From assembly GCA_020633495.1 (NCBI GenBank), contig JACKDR010000003.1, forward strand, positions 310,001 to 374,000: 64,000 nucleotides of DNA, in the 5' to 3' direction. Both the position numbers and the translations under genes were made by a program. The stretch comes from Kofleriaceae bacterium (lineage in GTDB: Bacteria > Myxococcota_A > Polyangia > Haliangiales > Haliangiaceae). Below, piece after piece: positions 22,588 to 33,600 of the stretch (the first letter of the stretch is position 1; every line of letters starts with the position of its first letter). The notes below the pieces were generated by a model. That model had not been told where the DNA came from and ran no database searches. It worked only from the letters and a program-made list of their open reading frames with translations.

Positions 22588-23772
22588 ATGACGTCGCCGG
22601 TCTCGACGGCAGCGCCGTCGCAACGGCTGGAGTCCGTCGATCTGCTGCGCGGGCTGGTGATGGTGATCATGGCGCTCGATCACACCCGGGACTTCTGGTC
22701 GAGCTCTCCGTTCGATCCGACCGACCTGACGCAGACGTCCACGGCGATGTTCTGCACCCGATGGATCACCCATCTGTGCGCGCCGGTATTCATGGCTCTC
22801 GCGGGCACGGGGGCTGCGCTCTCGCTCGGGCGAGGGCGCGATCGCGGGAGCCTGGCGCGCTTCCTGATCACGCGTGGGCTATGGCTCGTTGTCCTCGAGT
22901 TGACCGTGGTCAACTTCGGGTGGAAGGGCTTCGCGAACATCGACCTCGTCCACTACCGCGCGATGGTCATCTGGGCGCTCGGTTGGTCGATGGTCGCGCT
23001 GGCGGGGCTCATCTACCTGCCGAGATGGCTGCTGATCTCGGTCGGAGCGATCATGGTCCTCGGCCACAACGCACTGGACGGCGTGTCCGCCGAGTCGATG
23101 GGGCACGCATCGTGGCTATGGACGATCCTCCATGAGTTCGGCGTGCTGGGCGACTGGGAGCACGGTCCTGCGTTGCTCGTCCTGTACCCGTTGGTGCCAT
23201 GGATCGGAGTCATGGCCCTCGGGTACGCGTTCGGAGCCTGGATCAGCCAGGAACCGCTTCGTAGCGACCCTCGGCTGCGGCAGCGCTACTACGTCGCGAT
23301 CGCGGCAGCGATGCTGGTGTCGTTCGTGGTCCTGCGTGGCCTCGACTGGTACGGGGATCCCGCTCCGTGGTCCGTGCAGCCGTCCCGGGTCTTCACGGTC
23401 CTCTCGTTTCTCAACGTCACGAAGTACCCGCCGTCGTTGCTGTACTTGCTGGTGATGCTCGGGATCGCGCTACTGCTGCTCGCCGGCTTCGAGCAGTGGC
23501 GAGCTGCGGCGACGCGGGTGTTGCTGGTCTTCGGCCGGGTGCCGCTGTTCTTCTACATCCTTCACATCATGCTGATCGGTCGGGTCGCCGAGCTCACGTA
23601 CCGCCTGCAGATCGGCCACCTGCCGTATCGTGGCAGTCCGGAGGAGTTCGGCTTCGGGCTCGTCGGAGTCTACGCTGTCTGGATCGTCGCGATCGCGGCG
23701 CTCTACCCGGTGTGCCGCTGGTACGCGGGTGTCAAGGCGCGGCACCCGGGGGGCTGGTTGAGCTACCTGTAG
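22588..23772 (+). CDS. DUF1624/HGSNAT-like membrane acyltransferase
   Basis: 394 residues with about ten helices. The N-terminal SVDLLRGLVMVIMALDHTRDFW motif with the Asp-His pair is typical of DUF1624 / heparan-alpha-glucosaminide acetyltransferase-like proteins, which move acetyl groups across membranes. The ATG at 22588 has GGAG nearby. The gene is clearly lower in GC than its neighbours: a sampled 60-base line is 65% versus 77% in the adjacent GT2 gene. It also uses more A/T-ending codons, which suggests recent acquisition. The acceptor is unknown. Confidence 0.87.
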   Translation: MTSPVSTAAPSQRLESVDLLRGLVMVIMALDHTRDFWSSSPFDPTDLTQTSTAMFCTRWITHLCAPVFMALAGTGAALSLGRGRDRGSLARFLITRGLWLVVLELTVVNFGWKGFANIDLVHYRAMVIWALGWSMVALAGLIYLPRWLLISVGAIMVLGHNALDGVSAESMGHASWLWTILHEFGVLGDWEHGPALLVLYPLVPWIGVMALGYAFGAWISQEPLRSDPRLRQRYYVAIAAAMLVSFVVLRGLDWYGDPAPWSVQPSRVFTVLSFLNVTKYPPSLLYLLVMLGIALLLLAGFEQWRAAATRVLLVFGRVPLFFYILHIMLIGRVAELTYRLQIGHLPYRGSPEEFGFGLVGVYAVWIVAIAALYPVCRWYAGVKARHPGGWLSYL

Positions 23773-24174
23773 CTCGCCGTCCGACTCGCGCGGCGACGGG
23801 GCGTCGAGCCCTACGCTGTCATTCGATCAGGGGCGTGGGCCGGACCGCGCCGCGCCTCCTCCGTGCTCGCGCCACGTCACGCCGGCCCGGGTGACGCGAG
23901 CGCTGGGGGGCGGCCGCCGGCGAGTTCCGCAGCGGGTTCGTGCCAGCAGGCGACGGCGTGGCCGCCCGCTCCACCACCCGCGCCCGCGGTCTCGTCACCG
24001 CGAGGATGTCTGAGCCGGCGGAAGCTCCCCAGCGCTCGCGGCAGGACCCGGGCCGGCGGCCCGCGGTCTCCACACCGCTCGCGGGAGGGCGGCGGCGCGC
24101 TCCCCCGCGACTGCGCGCTCGGGGTGAGCGGTGCGCGGCGCGCCGGCGAGCGGGGCGCGCCGTCGCTGTCGCCG
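23773..24174. other. gene-free stretch between convergent genes
   Basis: About 400 bases between the acyltransferase stop (plus) and the oxidoreductase stop (minus). The open frames are Arg/Ala/Gly-rich and show no recognisable protein. No T-run terminator or obvious repeat is seen. It may be a relic of the insertion that brought the lower-GC gene, but nothing in it shows this directly. Confidence 0.5.
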
Positions 24175-25191
24175 TCAGCTCAGCCGGACCAGCTGCTTGC
24201 CGAGGTTGCGGCCGCGGAGCAGGCCGAGGAACGCCTCGGGCGCGGCCTCGAGGCCCTCGGCGATGGTCTCGGTGTAGCGGAGCTTGCCGGTCGCGACCAG
24301 GCCGCCCAGCTCCTGCAGCGCCGCCGGCCACGCGTCCATGTGCTCGCTGACGATGAAGCCCTCGAGCTTCATCCGGTTGGTCAACAGCAGCTGCGGCATC
24401 GCCATCGGGATCGGGGCGCCGTTGTAGCCGGCGATCATGCCGCACAGCGCGACCCGCGCGAACGCGTTGGCCCGCAGCATGATGGCGTCGAGGATCGTGC
24501 CGCCGACGTTCTCGAAGTCGCCGTCGATGCCGTCGGGGCAGGCCTCCTTGAGCGCCCGCGCCAGGTCGCGGACCTCGCGGTGCGCCTTGTAGTCGACGCA
24601 GGCGTCGAAGCCGAGCTCGTCGACGACGTAGCCGCACTTGGTCGGGCCGCCGGCGATGCCGACGGCGCGGGCGCCGCGCAGCTTGGCGAGCTGCCCGACG
24701 ACGCTGCCGACCGCGCCGCTGGCGGCGCTGACCACGACGGTCTCGCCGGCCTTCGGCGCGATGATCCGGGTCAGGCCGTACCACGCGGTGACGCCGGGCA
24801 TGCCGACCGGCCCCAGGTACGCCGACAGCGGCACGTGGGTGGTGTCGACCTTCTGCAGGCCGCCGCGCGACGGGGTGACGACCACGTACTGCTGCCAACC
24901 GCCGAAGCCGACGACCTGATCGCCGGCCGCGAAGCCGGGATCGCGCGACTCGACCACCTCGCCGGCGGTGCCGCCGAGCATGACCTGGTCGAGCGGTTGC
25001 GGCGCGGCGTAGCTCTTGGCGTCGCTCATCCGGCCGCGCATGTACGGGTCGAGGCTGAGGAACCGGTTGCGGACCAGGACCTGGCCGTCGCCGATCGTCG
25101 GGATCGGGGTCTCGACCAGGCGGAAGTTGTCGAGCGTGGGCTCGCCGTCAGGGCGCGACGCGAGCAGGATCTGGGCGTTGGTGGTGGTCAT
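24175..25191 (-). CDS. NADP-dependent MDR oxidoreductase (leukotriene B4 dehydrogenase-like)
   Basis: 338 residues of the medium-chain dehydrogenase/reductase superfamily without catalytic zinc, close to CurA / prostaglandin reductase-like enzymes that reduce enone double bonds. The substrate-domain motif SLDPYMRGRM lies near residue 50, and the nucleotide fold carries ASGAVGSVVGQLAKLRGARAVGIAGG. The start at 25191 has GGAG 7 bases upstream and lies 14 bases after the M3 peptidase stop, so the two likely share a transcript. Confidence 0.92.
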   Translation of the reverse strand: MTTTNAQILLASRPDGEPTLDNFRLVETPIPTIGDGQVLVRNRFLSLDPYMRGRMSDAKSYAAPQPLDQVMLGGTAGEVVESRDPGFAAGDQVVGFGGWQQYVVVTPSRGGLQKVDTTHVPLSAYLGPVGMPGVTAWYGLTRIIAPKAGETVVVSAASGAVGSVVGQLAKLRGARAVGIAGGPTKCGYVVDELGFDACVDYKAHREVRDLARALKEACPDGIDGDFENVGGTILDAIMLRANAFARVALCGMIAGYNGAPIPMAMPQLLLTNRMKLEGFIVSEHMDAWPAALQELGGLVATGKLRYTETIAEGLEAAPEAFLGLLRGRNLGKQLVRLS

Positions 25192-25205
25192 CGTGGGCTC
25201 CGGGG

Positions 25206-27479
25206 TCACTTGCCCTTGGGCTTGGGCTTGTCGGTGCGGCGCTGCTCGACGCGGATCGTCTTGACGGGGAAGCCGCGCTTGGCCAGCAGCGCGTCGACGT
25301 CGGGATCGCGGCCGCGGAACTGCCGGTAGGCCTCGGCGCGGTCGGTCGAGTTGCCCGGGGCCAGGATGTACTTGCGCAGCTTCGCCGCGGTCGCCTTGTC
25401 GAAGACGTCGCCGGCCTCCTCGAAGGCCTGGCGGGTGTCGGCGTCCATGACCTCGGACCACAGGTAGCTGTAGTAGCCGGCCGAGTAGGCGTCGCTGGTG
25501 AACAGGTGGTTGAACTGGGGCAGGCGGTGGCGCATCGCGACCTGGGGCGGCGCGCCGATCTTCTCCATGGTCTCGCGCTCGAACGCGTCGGGGTCGATCT
25601 TGCCGTCGGGCAGCGTGTGCAGCGCCATGTCGACGATCGCCGCCGACAGGTACTCGACGGTGGCGTAGCCCTCGTTGAACTTCTTGGCCTTCTCGACCTT
25701 GTCGATCAGCTTCTGCGGCATCGTCTTGCCGGTGTCGACGTGCTTGCAGAAGCGGTCGAGGATGGGCCGGGTCAGCACCCACATCTCGTGGACCTGGGAC
25801 GGGTACTCGACGAAGTCGCGCGGCGTGCTGCGCAGGCCCGGATAGGTGACCTCCGACAGCAGGCCGTGCAGGGCGTGGCCGAACTCGTGGAACAGGGTCT
25901 GGGCGTCGTCGAGCGAGATCAAGACCGGCGCGCCGGCGGCGCCGCGCACGAAGTTGTTGTTGTTCGACGCGATCACGGTCTGCACCGTGCCGGTGTAGGT
26001 CTCGTGGCCCTGGTAGGTCGACGCCCACGCGCCCGAGCGCTTGCCGGCGCGCGCGAAGTAGTCGCCGTAGAACAGGCCGACGAACGCGCCCGTCGCCTTG
26101 TCCTCGACCTTCCAGACCCGCACGTCGGGGTGGAACACCGGCACGGTGCCGGTGATCTCGGTGAAGCCGAGGCCGTAGAGCTGCTCGGCCATCCAGAACG
26201 CGCCCGCGATCATGTTGTCGAGCTGGAAGTACGGCTTGAGCTGGTCCTGGTCGAGGTCGTAGCGGGCCTTGCGGACCTTCTCGGCGTAGTAGAGGTAGTC
26301 CCACGGCTCGATCGTGATCTTCGCCTTCTCCTTGTTGGCGACCTTCTGCATGTCGGCCACCTCCTCCTCGACCCGCGCCACCGCCGCCGGCCACACCTCC
26401 ATCATCAGCGCCTGGGCCTTGGCCGGGTCGAGCGCCATCGTGTTCGACATGCGCCAGTGCGCGTGCGACGCGTAGCCCAGCAGCTTGGCGCGCTGCGCGC
26501 GCAGCTCGACGATCCGCGCGATCGTCTGGTTGGTGTCGTTGGCGTCGCCGTTGTCGCCGCGGTTCTTGAAGGCCTTCCAGACCCGCTCGCGCAGGTCGCG
26601 GCGGCTCGACGTGGTCAGGAACGGGTCGACGCTCGACCGCGTGTTGACCACCGCCCACTTGCCGGCGAGGCCCCGCTCCGCGGCGGCCGCCGCGTACGAC
26701 GCGCGCAGCGTCTCGGGCAGCCCGGCGAGGTCGCCCTTGTCGAGGACGATCCACGTGTTCTCGTCGGCGAGCACCTTGTTGCCGAAGTCGGTGAACAGCA
26801 CCGCCAGCTCCTGGTTGAGCTGGCCGAGCTGGTCCTTCTGGGCGGCGTCGAGGCGGGCGCCGGCGCGGACGAAGGCGTCGTAGGTCAGCTCGACGAGGCG
26901 CCGCTGCTCGGCGTCGAGGCCGGCGTCGGCGCGACCGTCGTAGACCGCGGCGATCCGCGCGAACAGCTTGCTGTTGAACGAGATCGCGTCCGCCGCCGCC
27001 GCCAGCTTGGGCGACCACTCGCGATCGACCGCCTGGACCTCGGGCGCGTTGAGGCTGCTGGTCATGACCGAGAACAAGGTCTCGGCGCGATCGAGGTGGC
27101 GGCCCGCCGCCTCGTACGGCACCAGCGTGTTGGCGAAGGTCGGCGGCGTGGGGTCCTCGGCGATCGCGTCGATCTCGGCGGCGCGCAGCGCGATGCCGGT
27201 GGTGAACGCGGCGCCGAACTTGCCGGCGTCGAGCTGGTCCCACGGCGGCACGCCGCCGTACGCGCCGGTCCACGCCGCGAGCAGCGGATCGCGGTCGGCC
27301 TCGGCGGTGAGGCGGGTGACCTCGGCGCGCGCGGCGTCGTAGGGGGACGGCGCCGGCGCCGCGGCGTCGGCGGTGACGACGGGATCGGGATCGTGGTGCA
27401 TGGGATCGGGCTTCGGCGCGCTGCTGCACGCGGCGAGCGCGGCCAGCAGGGCGACCGGGGCGAGGGGCTGACGGGGCAT
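25206..27479 (-). CDS. M3-family zinc metallopeptidase, lipoprotein
   Basis: 757 residues of the oligopeptidase A / dipeptidyl carboxypeptidase (Dcp) type. The zinc motif HEFGH spans residues 531-535 (FHEFGHALHGLLS), with the expected downstream Glu region. An N-terminal lipoprotein signal ending LAAC indicates a periplasmic or outer-membrane location. Many M3 enzymes are cytoplasmic, so the lipid anchor implies extracytoplasmic peptide degradation. A TACAGT hexamer lies 10 bases before the ATG. Confidence 0.93.
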   Translation of the reverse strand: MPRQPLAPVALLAALAACSSAPKPDPMHHDPDPVVTADAAAPAPSPYDAARAEVTRLTAEADRDPLLAAWTGAYGGVPPWDQLDAGKFGAAFTTGIALRAAEIDAIAEDPTPPTFANTLVPYEAAGRHLDRAETLFSVMTSSLNAPEVQAVDREWSPKLAAAADAISFNSKLFARIAAVYDGRADAGLDAEQRRLVELTYDAFVRAGARLDAAQKDQLGQLNQELAVLFTDFGNKVLADENTWIVLDKGDLAGLPETLRASYAAAAAERGLAGKWAVVNTRSSVDPFLTTSSRRDLRERVWKAFKNRGDNGDANDTNQTIARIVELRAQRAKLLGYASHAHWRMSNTMALDPAKAQALMMEVWPAAVARVEEEVADMQKVANKEKAKITIEPWDYLYYAEKVRKARYDLDQDQLKPYFQLDNMIAGAFWMAEQLYGLGFTEITGTVPVFHPDVRVWKVEDKATGAFVGLFYGDYFARAGKRSGAWASTYQGHETYTGTVQTVIASNNNNFVRGAAGAPVLISLDDAQTLFHEFGHALHGLLSEVTYPGLRSTPRDFVEYPSQVHEMWVLTRPILDRFCKHVDTGKTMPQKLIDKVEKAKKFNEGYATVEYLSAAIVDMALHTLPDGKIDPDAFERETMEKIGAPPQVAMRHRLPQFNHLFTSDAYSAGYYSYLWSEVMDADTRQAFEEAGDVFDKATAAKLRKYILAPGNSTDRAEAYRQFRGRDPDVDALLAKRGFPVKTIRVEQRRTDKPKPKGK

Positions 27480-27648
27480 GGTGGCGGCGACTGTAGCCCG
27501 AGCGGCGGGGTCCGCACGTGATGTGCGTCCGCGCCCCACGCACCCGCACGTGTGCCCCTCGACAAAAGCGTAACGCATCCCGATCGCTACCCGACGGCAC
27601 CCTTCCAGGGGGATGCCTGGACCCTGTAGCGTGGTAGTCTGGGAGCCC

Positions 27649-30600
27649 ATGAAGCGACTCGCCTGGTCTGGTCTCGTCCTCAGCGTCCTCACCCTGATCG
27701 CCTGCGCCGGGGACCCCGTCCCCGACGACGATCCGACGTCGACCGCCGCGCAGCCGCTCGCCGGCGAGGACGGCACCGGCACGATCGCGATCGCGAACAC
27801 GGTCGTCAACGCCTACGCCAGCCTCGCCGCCGACGCGGCGAGCGGCGACGCGACGATCACCGTCGACGACGCGACGCTGCTGACGACCGCGGCGCTCGGC
27901 CCGGTCGGGCGCGGCGACCTGCTGATGGTGATCCAGATGCAGGGCGCGACGATCTCCTCGGCCAACAACGCGGCGTACGGCACGGTGAGCTCGCTCGGCG
28001 GCGCCGGCAACTACGAGCTGGTGTTCGCGACCGGCGTCGCCGGCAACCAGATCACGCTGGCCGCGCCGCTGCGCAACGCCTACCGGATCGCGGGCCACAC
28101 CCAGGTCGTGCGCGTGCCGCAGTACCAGCGGCTCGAGGTCACGGCCGCCGGCTCGATCACCGCCCCGGCGTGGAACGGGTCGCGCGGCGGCGTGGTCGCG
28201 GTCTACGTCCACGACGACGCCCAGCTCGACGGGCCGATCGACGTCACCGGCCGCGGCTTCCGCGGCGGCGCCACCGACAACGCGGCGTCGACCAACAACG
28301 CCACCGCGTACCGCACCGCGGCCGACACCGACGGCGCGGCCAAGGGCGAGGGCATCGCCGGCTTCGCCACCGACTACGACGGCCTCGGCGGCCGCTACGG
28401 CCGCGGCGCGCCGGCCAACGGCGGCGGCGGCGGCAACGCCCACAACGGCGGCGGCGGCGGCGGCGCCAACGGCGACGACGGCAACGTGTGGACCGGCCAC
28501 GGCGTCATGTCCAACACGGTGGTCGGCGCGGCGGCGTGGGCGCTCGACCCGGCGTACGTCGCCAACGGCAACGCGCGCACCACCTCGAGCGGCGGCGGTC
28601 GCGGCGGCTACACCTACGCGTCGGCGAACCGCAACGCGCTCACCGAGGGGCCCGGCAACACCAACTGGGGCGGCGACAACCGGCGCGAGCTCGGCGGCCG
28701 CGGCGGTCACCCGCTGACCAACGATCCGGTCGGCGGCGTCCTGTTCATGGGCGGCGGCGGTGGCGCCGGCGACGGCAACAACGGCGGCGCCGGCGCCGGC
28801 GGCGCCGGTGGCGGCATCGTCCTGGTGATCGCCGACGCGGTCACCGGCACCGCGGCGGTGCGCACCGACGGCGCGGCCGGGACCGACACCGGGGCCGGCG
28901 GCAACGACGCGCCCGGCGGCGGTGGCGGCGGTGGCAGCCTCGTGATCCGCGCCAACGCGATCGATGGCGTGACGATGGCCGCGAACGGCGGCGTCGGCGG
29001 CAACCAGCACATGATCTGTTGCGGCAACGAGAGCGAGGGGCCGGGTGGCGGCGGCGGCGGCGGCTTCGTCGCGACCTCGACCACGACCGCGACGCGGTCG
29101 GCGACCCGCGGCGTCTCGGGCACCAGCGACTCGGCGGGCGTCACCGAGTTCCCGGTCAACGGCTCGACCCACGGCGGCGGCGGCCAGGTCGTCGACCTCG
29201 GCGGCGAGCTGCCGTTCACGTTCGACGCCGATCTGGCGATCACGGTCGACGACGGCGTCGCGGTGGTGACCCCGGGCGCGGTGGTCACCTACACGGTCGC
29301 GGTGACCTTCGCCGACGGCGCGCCGATCCCGGTGGCCGGCGCCCACGTCGTCGACGTGGTGCCGGCGTCGCTGACGGGCGTGACCTGGACCTGTGCCGCG
29401 ACCGCCGGCTCGTCGTGCCCGGCGGCCGCCGGGGTCGGCGGCATCGACGCGCTGGTCGATCTGCTCCGCGACGGCACCGTCACCTTCACGATCACCGGCA
29501 CGCTGGACGCCACGGCGTCGGGCGCGCTGACCAACACCGCGTCGGTCGCCGCGCCCGCCGGGGTCTGGGACCCCGACCTGACCAACAACGGCGCCAGCGA
29601 CACCACCGACATCGACACCCAGCCGGTGGCGGTCGACGACGGCGCGACCGTGGCCGAGGACGGCTCGGTCGTGGTGGCCGTGCTCGGCAACGACAGCGGG
29701 CTGGGCGACCCGCCGCTGGTGGTGACCGCGACCGATCCGGCGCACGGCTCGGTCGTCGTCAACGCCGACGGCACCGTGACCTACACGCCGGACGCCGACT
29801 ACTACGGGCCCGACACCTTCGACTACACGGTGACCGACGCCGACGGCGACGCCAGCACCGCGACGGTGACGGTCGACGTCACGCCGACCAACGACGTGCC
29901 GGTGGCGGTGGCCGACAGCGCGACCGTGGCCGAGGACGGCGCGGTGGTGGTGGCGGTGCTCGGCAACGACAGCGGGCTGGGCGACGCGCCGCTGGTGGTG
30001 ACCGCGACCGATCCGGCGCACGGCACGGTCGTCGTCAACGCCGACGGCACGGTGACGTACACGCCGGATCCCGACTACCACGGGCCGGACGGCTTCACGT
30101 ACACGGTGACCGACGCCGACGGCCAGGCCAGCACCGCGGCGGTGACGGTCGACGTCACGCCGACCAACGACGTGCCGGTGGCGGTGGCCGACAGCGCGAC
30201 CGTGGCCGAGGACGGCACGGTGGTGGTGGCGGTGCTCGGCAACGACACCGGGCTGGGCGACCCGCCGCTGGTGGTGACCGCGACCGATCCGGCGCACGGC
30301 ACGGTCGTCGTCAACGCCGACGGCACGGTGACGTACACGCCGGACGCCGACTACCACGGGCCGGACGCCTTCACGTACACGGTGACCGACGCCGACGGCG
30401 ACGCCAGCACCGCGACCGTGACGATCGCCGTGACGCCGGTCAACGACACGCCGGTCGCGGTCGCCGATACGGCCACGGTCGACGAGGGGACGAGCGTGAC
30501 CGTCGCGGTCCTGAGCAACGACACCGGGCTGGGCGACGCGCCGCTGGTGGTGACCGCGACCGACCCGCCGCACGGCACGGTCGTCGTCAACGCCGACGGC

Positions 30601-33600
30601 ACGGTGACGTACACGCCGGACCCGGGCTACCAGGGCGCCGACGTCTTCGACTACACGGTCACCGACGCCGACGGCCAGGCCAGCACCGCGACCGTGACGA
30701 TCGACGTCACGCCGGTCGACACCACGCCGGTGGCGGTCGACGACGCCGCGACCGTGGCCGAGGACGCGGCGGTGACGATCGACGTCCTGGGTAACGACAG
30801 CGGCCTCGGCGACACGCCGGTGACCGTGACCGCGACCGCTCCGGCGCACGGCACGGTCGTGGTCAACGCCGACGGCACGGTGACGTACACGCCGGACGCC
30901 GACTACCACGGCGCCGACACCTTCGCCTACACGGTGACCGACGTCGACGGCGACGCCAGCACGGCGACCGTGACGATCGACGTCACCCCGGTCGACGACA
31001 CGCCGGTGGCGGTCGACGACGCCGCGACGGTCGCCGAGGACGGCGCCGTCACGGTGGCCGTCCTCGACAACGACAGCGGTCTGGGCGACGCCCCGGTGAC
31101 CGTGACCACGACCGATCCGGCGCACGGCACCGTCGTCGTCAACGCCGATGGCACGGTGACGTACACGCCGGACGCCGACTACCACGGGCCCGACGCGTTC
31201 GACTACACGGTGACCGACGCCGACGGCCAGGCCAGCACCGCCACGGTGACGATCGACGTCACCTCGGTCAACGACGCGCCGGTGGCGGTCGACGACGCCA
31301 CGTCGACGCCGACCAGCACGGCGGTGGTCGTCGCGGTGCTCGACAACGACCGCGACGTCGACGGCGACGCGCTGACCGTCACCGCGACCACGACGCCCGG
31401 CCACGGCACGGTCGCGATCAACGGCGACGGCACGGTCACCTACACCCCGACCGCCAGCTTCGAGGGCACCGACACGTTCACGTACACGGTCTCCGACGGC
31501 CAGGGCGGCACCGCGACCGCGACCGTGACGGTCTCGGTGGGCAGCGACCGCGATGGCGACGGCCTGTCCGACGCCACCGAGGAGCAGCTGGGCACCGACC
31601 CCGACGACGCCGACTCCGACGACGACGGCATCCTCGACGGCGACGAGCCCGACTGGTGGGAGGACAGCGACGGCGACGGCCTGATCAACCCGCTCGATCC
31701 CGACAGCGACAACGACGGCCTCTACGACGGCACCGAGGTCGGCGTCACGACGCCGAGCCCCGACACCGACGTCGGCGCCGGCCACTTCGTGCCCGACGGC
31801 GACGCCGGGGCGACCACGACCGACCCGCTCGATCCCGACACCGACGGCGGTGGCGTCCTCGACGGCGCCGAGGACGTCAACGGCAACGGCGTCGTCGACG
31901 CCGGCGAGATCGACCCCAACGACCCCAGCGACGACGCGACGGTCAGCGATCGCGACGGCGACGGCCTGACCGACGCCGTCGAGGAGGAGATCGGCAGCGA
32001 TCCCGACGACGCCGATACCGACGACGACGGCGTCCGCGACGGCGACGAGCCCAACTGGCGCGACGACACCGACGGCGACGGCGTCATCAACGTCCTCGAC
32101 CCCGACAGCGACGACGACGGCCTGTTCGACGGCACCGAGCTCGGCATCACCGAGCCGGACCCCGACACCGACGTCGACGCCGGTCACTTCATCCCCGACG
32201 GCGACGCCGGGGCGACCACGACCAACCCGCTCGATGCCGACACCGACGACGGCGGGGTCTCGGACGGCGACGAGGACGCCAACCACGACGGCGTCGTCGA
32301 CGAGGGCGAGCGCGACCCCAACGACCCCAGCGACGATCAGCCGGTCGATCCCGACCCCGACACCGACGGCGACGGCGTCCCGGACGCCCTCGACGACTGC
32401 CCGGACGTCGGCGATCCCGATCAGGTCGACAGCGACGGCGACGGCCTCGGCGACGCCTGCGATCCCGACGCCGACGGCGACGGCTTCGTCGACGACGTCG
32501 GCGTGTCGGGCGGCGGCTGCGACGCCGGCGGCGGCGGCGCCACCGGCGGCGCGGCGATCGCGCTGCTGGCGCTGCTGGCGCTGGGCGGCCGGCGCCGTCG
32601 CGTCGCGCTGACCGGCGCGGCGGTGGTCGCGACGACCGCGCTGGCGACCGCGCCCGCGCGCGCCCAGACCATGGAGGCCGGGACCTTCCCGGTCGAGCGC
32701 TTCCGGCTGTCGACCGATCGTGACGGCCTGCTCGACGTCGAGTGGGCGGAGTCGCCGGGCCGCTGGGCCTTCGATCTCGGCCTGTGGGCCGGCTACGCCA
32801 ACGATCCGCTGGTCATCTACCGCGACGACGCCGACCGCGAGGTCCTGGGCGCGCTGGTCGGCGACCGCATCGGCGGCGACCTGGTCGGCAGCCTCGGCAT
32901 CACCGACTGGCTGGCGATCGGCCTCGACGTGCCGCTGATCCTCTACCAGGGTCGCGACGCCGCCAACCCGGCGGCGCCGATGGGGCTGGCACCGATCTCG
33001 AGCTTCGGCCTGGGCGATCTGCGCCTCAGCCCCAAGCTGGTGGTCCTGCGCCAGGCTCGCGCCGGCGTCTCGGTCGCGATCATCCCGGCGTTCACCGCGC
33101 CGAGCTCGACCCAGGACGACGCCTACTTCGGCGACACCGGCGCGACCTTCGCGCCCGAGGTCGCGGTGTCGCGCACGTTCGGCGCGGTCCGCGCCTCGGC
33201 CAACCTCGGGCTGCGGCTGCGCGGCGCGAGCCAGGTCGCCAACCTCGTCGTCGACGACGAGCTGTTCGCCCGCGCCGGCGTCGGCTACCGGTTCGCCAGC
33301 CGCCCGCTCGAGCTCGACGCCACGATGTCGGCGGCGACCGCGCTCGCCGATCCGCTGGCGGTGTCCAACCAGGACCACCTCGAGCTGCTCGCCGGCGGCA
33401 GCTACCAGGTGTCGGCGCCGATCCAGGCCTTCACCGGCGCCGGCGTCGGCCTCGATCACGGCTTCGGCACCCCCGACTGGCGCGTCGTCGCCGGCCTGCG
33501 CTTCGGCCGCGCCGCCGCGCACGGCCCCGGCGATCGCGACCACGACGGCCTGCGCGATGCCGACGACGCCTGTCCGACCCAGCCCGAGGACCGCGACGGC

